From Magnetococcales bacterium (lineage in GTDB: Bacteria; Pseudomonadota; Magnetococcia; Magnetococcales; DC0425bin3), in NCBI GenBank assembly GCA_015229045.1, contig JADGCJ010000011.1, positions 1 to 51,562 on the forward strand: DNA of 51,562 nt, in the 5' to 3' direction. The translations under genes and the position numbers were made by a program. A model generated the notes under the pieces. The model saw only the letters and a list, made by a program, of their open reading frames with translations, was not told where the DNA came from and did no database searches. Positions 48,051-51,562 of this stretch are shown one piece after another (position 1 is the stretch's first letter; each line of letters opens with the position of its first letter).

Positions 48051-49076
48051 ATGCCACGCAAAAAATCAGCCCACGCCCTGACCGATATCCAAAAACGCCG
48101 CATCAAGGCCATCCGCACAGAGCGTCTGGATCGCTGGGAGAGCAAACGACAAAAAAATCTGGCCACCTTGTCGGCAGGATCTTTGGGAAAGACCCGTGAT
48201 GGCCTGGTTATTGCCCACTTCGGTTCACATGTAGAGGTGGAAGATGCCCAGGGGAAACGCTACCCGTGTGCCGTGCGCGAAAGCGTCGCCGAAAACCCGG
48301 TGTGTGGTGACCGGGTACTCTGGCAACAGGCCCCCAACGGCCAAGGGGTGGTGACCGATCTGCAACCAAGATCTTCGGTTTTGCGACGCCCCGGCCCCCA
48401 CGAACGCCTGCAAACCTTCGCCGCCAATGTCGATCAAATGGTCATCACCACGACTGCCGTATATCCCAATCCCCATCTGCTGGACAGGTACCTGGTGGCA
48501 GCGTCGTCGGCGCGGGTCAAGCCGCTGTTGGCCATCAACAAACGTGATCTCCTCAAAGAGTCACAGAGCCTGGACCAGGTGTTGGCGCCCTATCGACAGA
48601 TAGGCCTCCCAGTCTTGGAACTCTCTGTGCTGCATCCCCAAGGTTTGTCTCTTCTCGAACAGGCCCTGCGCGGAAAGACATCCATTTTTGTCGGGCAATC
48701 GGGTGTCGGAAAATCATCGCTCATTGCCCAATGGATCAGCGATCCGCTGTTGCGTGTTGGTTCGGTCAATCCGGAAACCGGCAAGGGTCGCCATACCACG
48801 TCTGTGGCGCGCCTTTATGGTCTCTCCTGCGGAGGGCGCCTCATCGACTCCCCCGGTGTGCGAGCGTTCAATCTGCATGGCGTCACCCCCGATGAGATCC
48901 CCTGGCACTTCCCGGAAATCCAGCCTTTGCTGGGGGGGTGTCGTTTTCCGAATTGCCGCCATCGCCAGGAGCCGGGTTGTCTGGTTCTGGAGGCCCTGGC
49001 TGCCGGAACCATCCATCCTGAGCGTCTGGCGAGTCTGCATCGTATCGTTGCCATGCTGGCAAAGGAAAGGGTCTGA
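48051..49076 (+). CDS. rsgA: Ribosome biogenesis GTPase RsgA
   Basis: This GTPase helps late maturation of the 30S subunit. The 341-residue product (from the ATG at 48051) is a circularly permuted GTPase. After an N-terminal OB-fold (about 45-110, GLVIAHFGSHVEVEDAQGKRYPCAVR) come G4 (AINKRD, about 160), then G1 (FVGQSGVGKSSLI, about 215-227) and G3 (LIDSPGVRAF, about 265). The C-terminal zinc site with Cys and His residues is CRFPNCRHRQEPGC (about 301-314). AAGGGG eight bases before 48051 makes this start more likely than the ATG at 48030, which would add seven residues. Upstream lies a repeat element. It ends 62 bases from the convergent msrP gene. Confidence 0.95.
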   Translation: MPRKKSAHALTDIQKRRIKAIRTERLDRWESKRQKNLATLSAGSLGKTRDGLVIAHFGSHVEVEDAQGKRYPCAVRESVAENPVCGDRVLWQQAPNGQGVVTDLQPRSSVLRRPGPHERLQTFAANVDQMVITTTAVYPNPHLLDRYLVAASSARVKPLLAINKRDLLKESQSLDQVLAPYRQIGLPVLELSVLHPQGLSLLEQALRGKTSIFVGQSGVGKSSLIAQWISDPLLRVGSVNPETGKGRHTTSVARLYGLSCGGRLIDSPGVRAFNLHGVTPDEIPWHFPEIQPLLGGCRFPNCRHRQEPGCLVLEALAAGTIHPERLASLHRIVAMLAKERV

Positions 49077-49138
49077 TACGTCGAAAGAAAAACGAGGCAT
49101 CCCGACATGGATACGGCTCAAGGAACGACTGCCCCGAA

Positions 49139-50083
49139 TCAGAAGAATCTTTTCAGGTCCATGCCGCTGTACAGGCTCGCCACCTGCTCGCCATAACCGT
49201 TGAAAGGCAGTGTTTTGCGTCGCAAAAACTCACCGATACGCCTCTCCTGACTCTGATCCCAACGCGGATGATCCACGTCGGGATTGACATTGGCAAAGAA
49301 ACCATATTCACCCGGAGCCTGCTGATTCCAGGAGGTGGCAGGTTGTTTCTCTGTCAGTGATATGCGCACAATGGATTTGATGCTCTTGAAGCCGTATTTC
49401 CACGGCACCACCAGCCGCAAGGGTGCCCCGTTCTGGTTGGGCAGTGTACGTCCATACATGCCGACCGCCAGAATGGTCAACGGGTGCATCGCTTCGTCCA
49501 GACGCAACCCCTCGCGATAGGGCCACTCCAAAAGATTGTGCGACTGCCCAGGCAGACGGGCGGGGTCGAGAATGGTCTCGAAGGCAACATAGCGCGCTTT
49601 GCTGGTTGGTGCAAAACGCTGCAGCATATCGCCCAGAGGGAAACCAATCCAGGGAATCACCATGGACCACGCCTCCACACAACGCAGCCGATAGATCCTC
49701 TCTTCCAGCGGATGCGGTTTGAGAATCTCCTCCAGGGTGAAACGACCCGGACGAGCCACCTCCCCATCGATCACGACATGCCACGGTTCGGTCCGCAAAC
49801 GTTCGGCATGGACGGAGGGGTCTGTTTTGCTGCCACCCAGTTCGTAAAAATTGTTGTAGCTGCTGGCATCCTTGAAGGGGGTGATGGGTTCGTCCACCGT
49901 GACCTTGCCCTTGCGGACCTCTGCCAGGGGCTTACTCTCGGCCGATACCAGATCCGGGGTCAATCCCAGCAAGGCCCCGGCCCCGACCAAAGCCGTACTC
50001 CGGAGAAACCGTCGCCTCTGCTGGAACAGGTGTTCCGGGGTCACATCATGCCATGCCAGATCGGGATTCCAACGCAACGGCAT
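49139..50083 (-). CDS. msrP: Protein-methionine-sulfoxide reductase catalytic subunit MsrP
   Basis: This periplasmic molybdoenzyme repairs oxidised methionines in envelope proteins. The 314-residue precursor has a twin-arginine signal [20 protein letters not shown] at about residues 22-41. The molybdenum-binding Cys is Cys135 in [12 protein letters not shown]. The downstream blocks [31 protein letters not shown] and [18 protein letters not shown] are diagnostic of MsrP (YedY). The usual partner msrQ, a haem membrane subunit encoded next to msrP in many genomes, is not seen here. The plus-strand neighbour is the convergent rsgA. A family B repeat lies upstream. Confidence 0.96.
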   Translation of the reverse strand: MPLRWNPDLAWHDVTPEHLFQQRRRFLRSTALVGAGALLGLTPDLVSAESKPLAEVRKGKVTVDEPITPFKDASSYNNFYELGGSKTDPSVHAERLRTEPWHVVIDGEVARPGRFTLEEILKPHPLEERIYRLRCVEAWSMVIPWIGFPLGDMLQRFAPTSKARYVAFETILDPARLPGQSHNLLEWPYREGLRLDEAMHPLTILAVGMYGRTLPNQNGAPLRLVVPWKYGFKSIKSIVRISLTEKQPATSWNQQAPGEYGFFANVNPDVDHPRWDQSQERRIGEFLRRKTLPFNGYGEQVASLYSGMDLKRFF

Positions 50084-50201
50084 GGCTGTCCTCCTTGCTG
50101 CGACTGTGCGTTCGAGCTGCTGATCGAAGGCGCCTCCCCGAAGTGAGCAGGAACCACTCTACGCCCATTTTGATGAAAGATCCTCAGTAATCATATCGCT
50201 G

Positions 50202-50327
50202 ATACCAATTTGCATTCATCGCGATAACTTCGTTAGCCGCGTCGTCGGCTCCTCGCCGTACCCAACACGTACTGTCTCGTCGCCTCCCCCTTGCTGCCTC
50301 GTTCTCGCATCGACTGCAAATTGGTAT
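50202..50327 (-). repeat. Family B repeat (TIR variant 2), intact
   Basis: This is a 126-bp element with perfect 13-bp terminal inverted repeats ATACCAATTTGCA and TGCAAATTGGTAT. The core is the reverse complement of the copy at 2790, with about 95 percent identity judged by eye. It fills the gap between msrP and aroC, leaving about 40 bases before the aroC stop codon. Confidence 0.9.
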
Positions 50328-50369
50328 GAGTGAACAGCACACAGCCAACATGCACAAAAGGGGGATCGA

Positions 50370-51467
50370 TCAAACCCCTGGAAACATCTCCTGACAGCTC
50401 CGTTGCTGCAAAAAGTGGTCGGCCAGCACCAACGCCACCATGGCCTCGGCCACCGGCACGGCCCGGATGCCGACACAAGGGTCATGGCGCCCGTCGGTGA
50501 TCACCTCCTGTGCCTGGCCCATTTTGTCCACACTTTTTCTGGGAATGCGTATCGACGAAGTGGGTTTGACCGCCAGACGGATGATGATCTCCTGTCCGGT
50601 GGAAATCCCCGCCAGAATGCCCCCGGCATTGTTGCTCAGGAAGCGTATTCCACCCGGAGTCTGGGCATCCGGCACCATTTCATCGGCTGCCTGGCTGCCA
50701 CGCATGCCGGCGGCGGCCAGACCGGCACCGATCTCCACCCCTTTCACGGCATTGATACTCATGATGGCCTTGGCCAGATCGGCATCGAGGCGATCGAAGA
50801 CAGGTTCTCCCCACCCTGCGGGCACTCCGGAGGCCACCACCTCCAGCAGGGCGCCTGCCGAGTCCCCTGCCGCACGAATCTCGTCGAGCAACGTCTCCAT
50901 GGCGGCGATCGCGCCCGGATCGGGACAAAAGAAGGGATTGCGTGCCACCTGGTCCCAATCCCAGCGTGTACGATCGATCATGATGCCTCCCATGCCGATC
51001 AAGGCTCCCCGGATCCGCACACCCTGTGAGCCAAGCAGTTTGCGGGCGATAGCCCCTGCCGCCACGCGTATGGCCGTCTCTCGCGCCGAGGCACGACCCC
51101 CGCCGCGCGGATCACGCATCCCGTATTTGCGCCAGTAAGTATAATCCCCGTGGCCGGGACGAAAGAGATCCTGGATCCTGGTATAGTCTCGCGACCGTTG
51201 ATCGGTGTTGTCGATCAACAGACCGATGGGTGTTCCGGTCGTGCGTCCTTCGTAGAGACCGGACAGAATACGCACCCGATCCGCTTCCCGGCGCTGGGTC
51301 GTGAAGCGGCTCTGACCGGGTCGTCGCCGGTCGAGGTCGACCTGTATGTCCGCCTCGTCGAGAGGCAATCCGGCCGGGCAGCCATCCACCACCCCGCCGA
51401 TAGCCGGACCATGGCTCTCGCCAAACGTCATCACCCGGAACAACCGACCCAGTCCATTTCCAGCCAC
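50370..51467 (-). CDS. aroC: Chorismate synthase
   Basis: This is the last enzyme of the shikimate pathway. It turns EPSP into chorismate with reduced FMN. The 365-residue protein has the signatures [25 protein letters not shown] (about 8-32), [47 protein letters not shown] and [17 protein letters not shown]. Its length is that of the family. The start is GTG at 51467, with a good ribosome site (GAGAGGAT, a few bases upstream). The frame remains open to an ATG at 51551, but that upstream part is translated repeat sequence ([13 protein letters not shown]), also seen near other family A copies, and is not part of the protein. No other aro gene is adjacent. Confidence 0.97.
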   Translation of the reverse strand: MAGNGLGRLFRVMTFGESHGPAIGGVVDGCPAGLPLDEADIQVDLDRRRPGQSRFTTQRREADRVRILSGLYEGRTTGTPIGLLIDNTDQRSRDYTRIQDLFRPGHGDYTYWRKYGMRDPRGGGRASARETAIRVAAGAIARKLLGSQGVRIRGALIGMGGIMIDRTRWDWDQVARNPFFCPDPGAIAAMETLLDEIRAAGDSAGALLEVVASGVPAGWGEPVFDRLDADLAKAIMSINAVKGVEIGAGLAAAGMRGSQAADEMVPDAQTPGGIRFLSNNAGGILAGISTGQEIIIRLAVKPTSSIRIPRKSVDKMGQAQEVITDGRHDPCVGIRAVPVAEAMVALVLADHFLQQRSCQEMFPGV

Positions 51468-51512
51468 ACATCCTCTCCCATGAGCAGCAACCCATTTAAA
51501 ACACGTATTTTT

Positions 51513-51562
51513 GTAACTGCCCAGGTACCCCCTCAAGAAAGGCCTGGACATGAAAGCCTTTG
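51513..51562 (-). repeat. Family A repeat, cut by window end
   Basis: It starts GTAACTGCCCAGGTACCCCC at 51513 and runs off the window. It lies 46 bases upstream of the aroC start codon and is in the opposite orientation to the copy at the window start. The aroC promoter must lie inside or beyond it. Confidence 0.85.

Noticed and set aside
1..51562. tRNA, rRNA, riboswitch or prophage structural genes
   Set aside because: Both strands were scanned by eye for tRNA-like ends, rRNA landmarks and head or tail genes. None was found. Short structured RNAs could be missed without covariance searches.

Overview
The window carries a GC-rich, gene-dense chromosomal segment of a Gram-negative proteobacterium. 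It has a complete Tol-Pal envelope cluster, a Tat-dependent MsrP, and the block ruvB-ybgC-tolQRAB-pal-cpoB followed by tilS and ftsH-folP. That order is typical of alphaproteobacteria and their deep-branching relatives. The many signalling proteins (GGDEF, PAS, GAF, Sel1-kinase) and abundant dispersed short repeats would fit a Magnetococcales-like aquatic bacterium, but this is inference: no magnetosome gene, rRNA or tRNA gene was found. Both ends of the window are cut copies of the same repeat element in opposite orientation, as expected if the segment is a contig that broke at repeats.

Layout. 1-3000: glnS and a small coiled-coil gene among repeats. 3000-7500: three family-4-type glycosyltransferases (surface polysaccharide) with a ParD-like/RelE toxin-antitoxin pair between them. 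7600-8900: an RluA-type pseudouridine synthase and an orphan hydrogenase-maturation protease. 9267-12479: a very large membrane Ser/Thr kinase with an N-terminal array of repeated Thr-containing motifs and twelve C-terminal Sel1 repeats. 12700-15450: MshJ/PilO-like and MshK/GspB-like genes divergent from a large type IV pilin-like gene with a strong promoter and terminator. 15460-19400: a DUF2283/DUF4258-like pair, a membrane coiled-coil protein, a cold-shock protein, an ArgA-like acetyltransferase, ThiO and an HNH nuclease. 19600-26640: a CPA2 antiporter, two paralogous PAS-GAF-GGDEF diguanylate cyclases and a periplasmic binding protein whose signal peptide is cut by an in-frame amber codon. 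26640-30150: a repeat-rich accessory stretch with an 18-residue-repeat coiled-coil protein and an S24-type repressor. 30156-33658: a two-component system whose sensor kinase has a long Pro/Gly-rich periplasmic insert, and an ImmA/IrrE-type peptidase. 33768-47721 (all minus strand): ruvB, ybgC, tolQRAB, pal, cpoB, queC, tilS, an Rpn-type nuclease/transposase, ftsH and folP. 48051-51467: rsgA, msrP and aroC.

How the genes work together. The minus-strand block from ruvB to folP combines DNA repair, envelope constriction, queuosine and lysidine tRNA modification, membrane proteolysis and folate synthesis. Most junctions there overlap or nearly touch, which indicates operon transcription. The signalling genes form separate small units, several translationally coupled: binding protein with diguanylate cyclase, regulator with sensor kinase, antitoxin with toxin, and DUF4258-like with DUF2283.

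Repeats. At least three short non-coding families are interspersed between genes. Family A is about 145-240 bp with imperfect GTAACTGCCCAG-type ends. Family B is about 120-126 bp with a conserved core but two unrelated sets of terminal inverted repeats. Family C is about 80 bp and GC-rich. None encodes a transposase in this window. Most of the larger intergenic gaps are explained by them.
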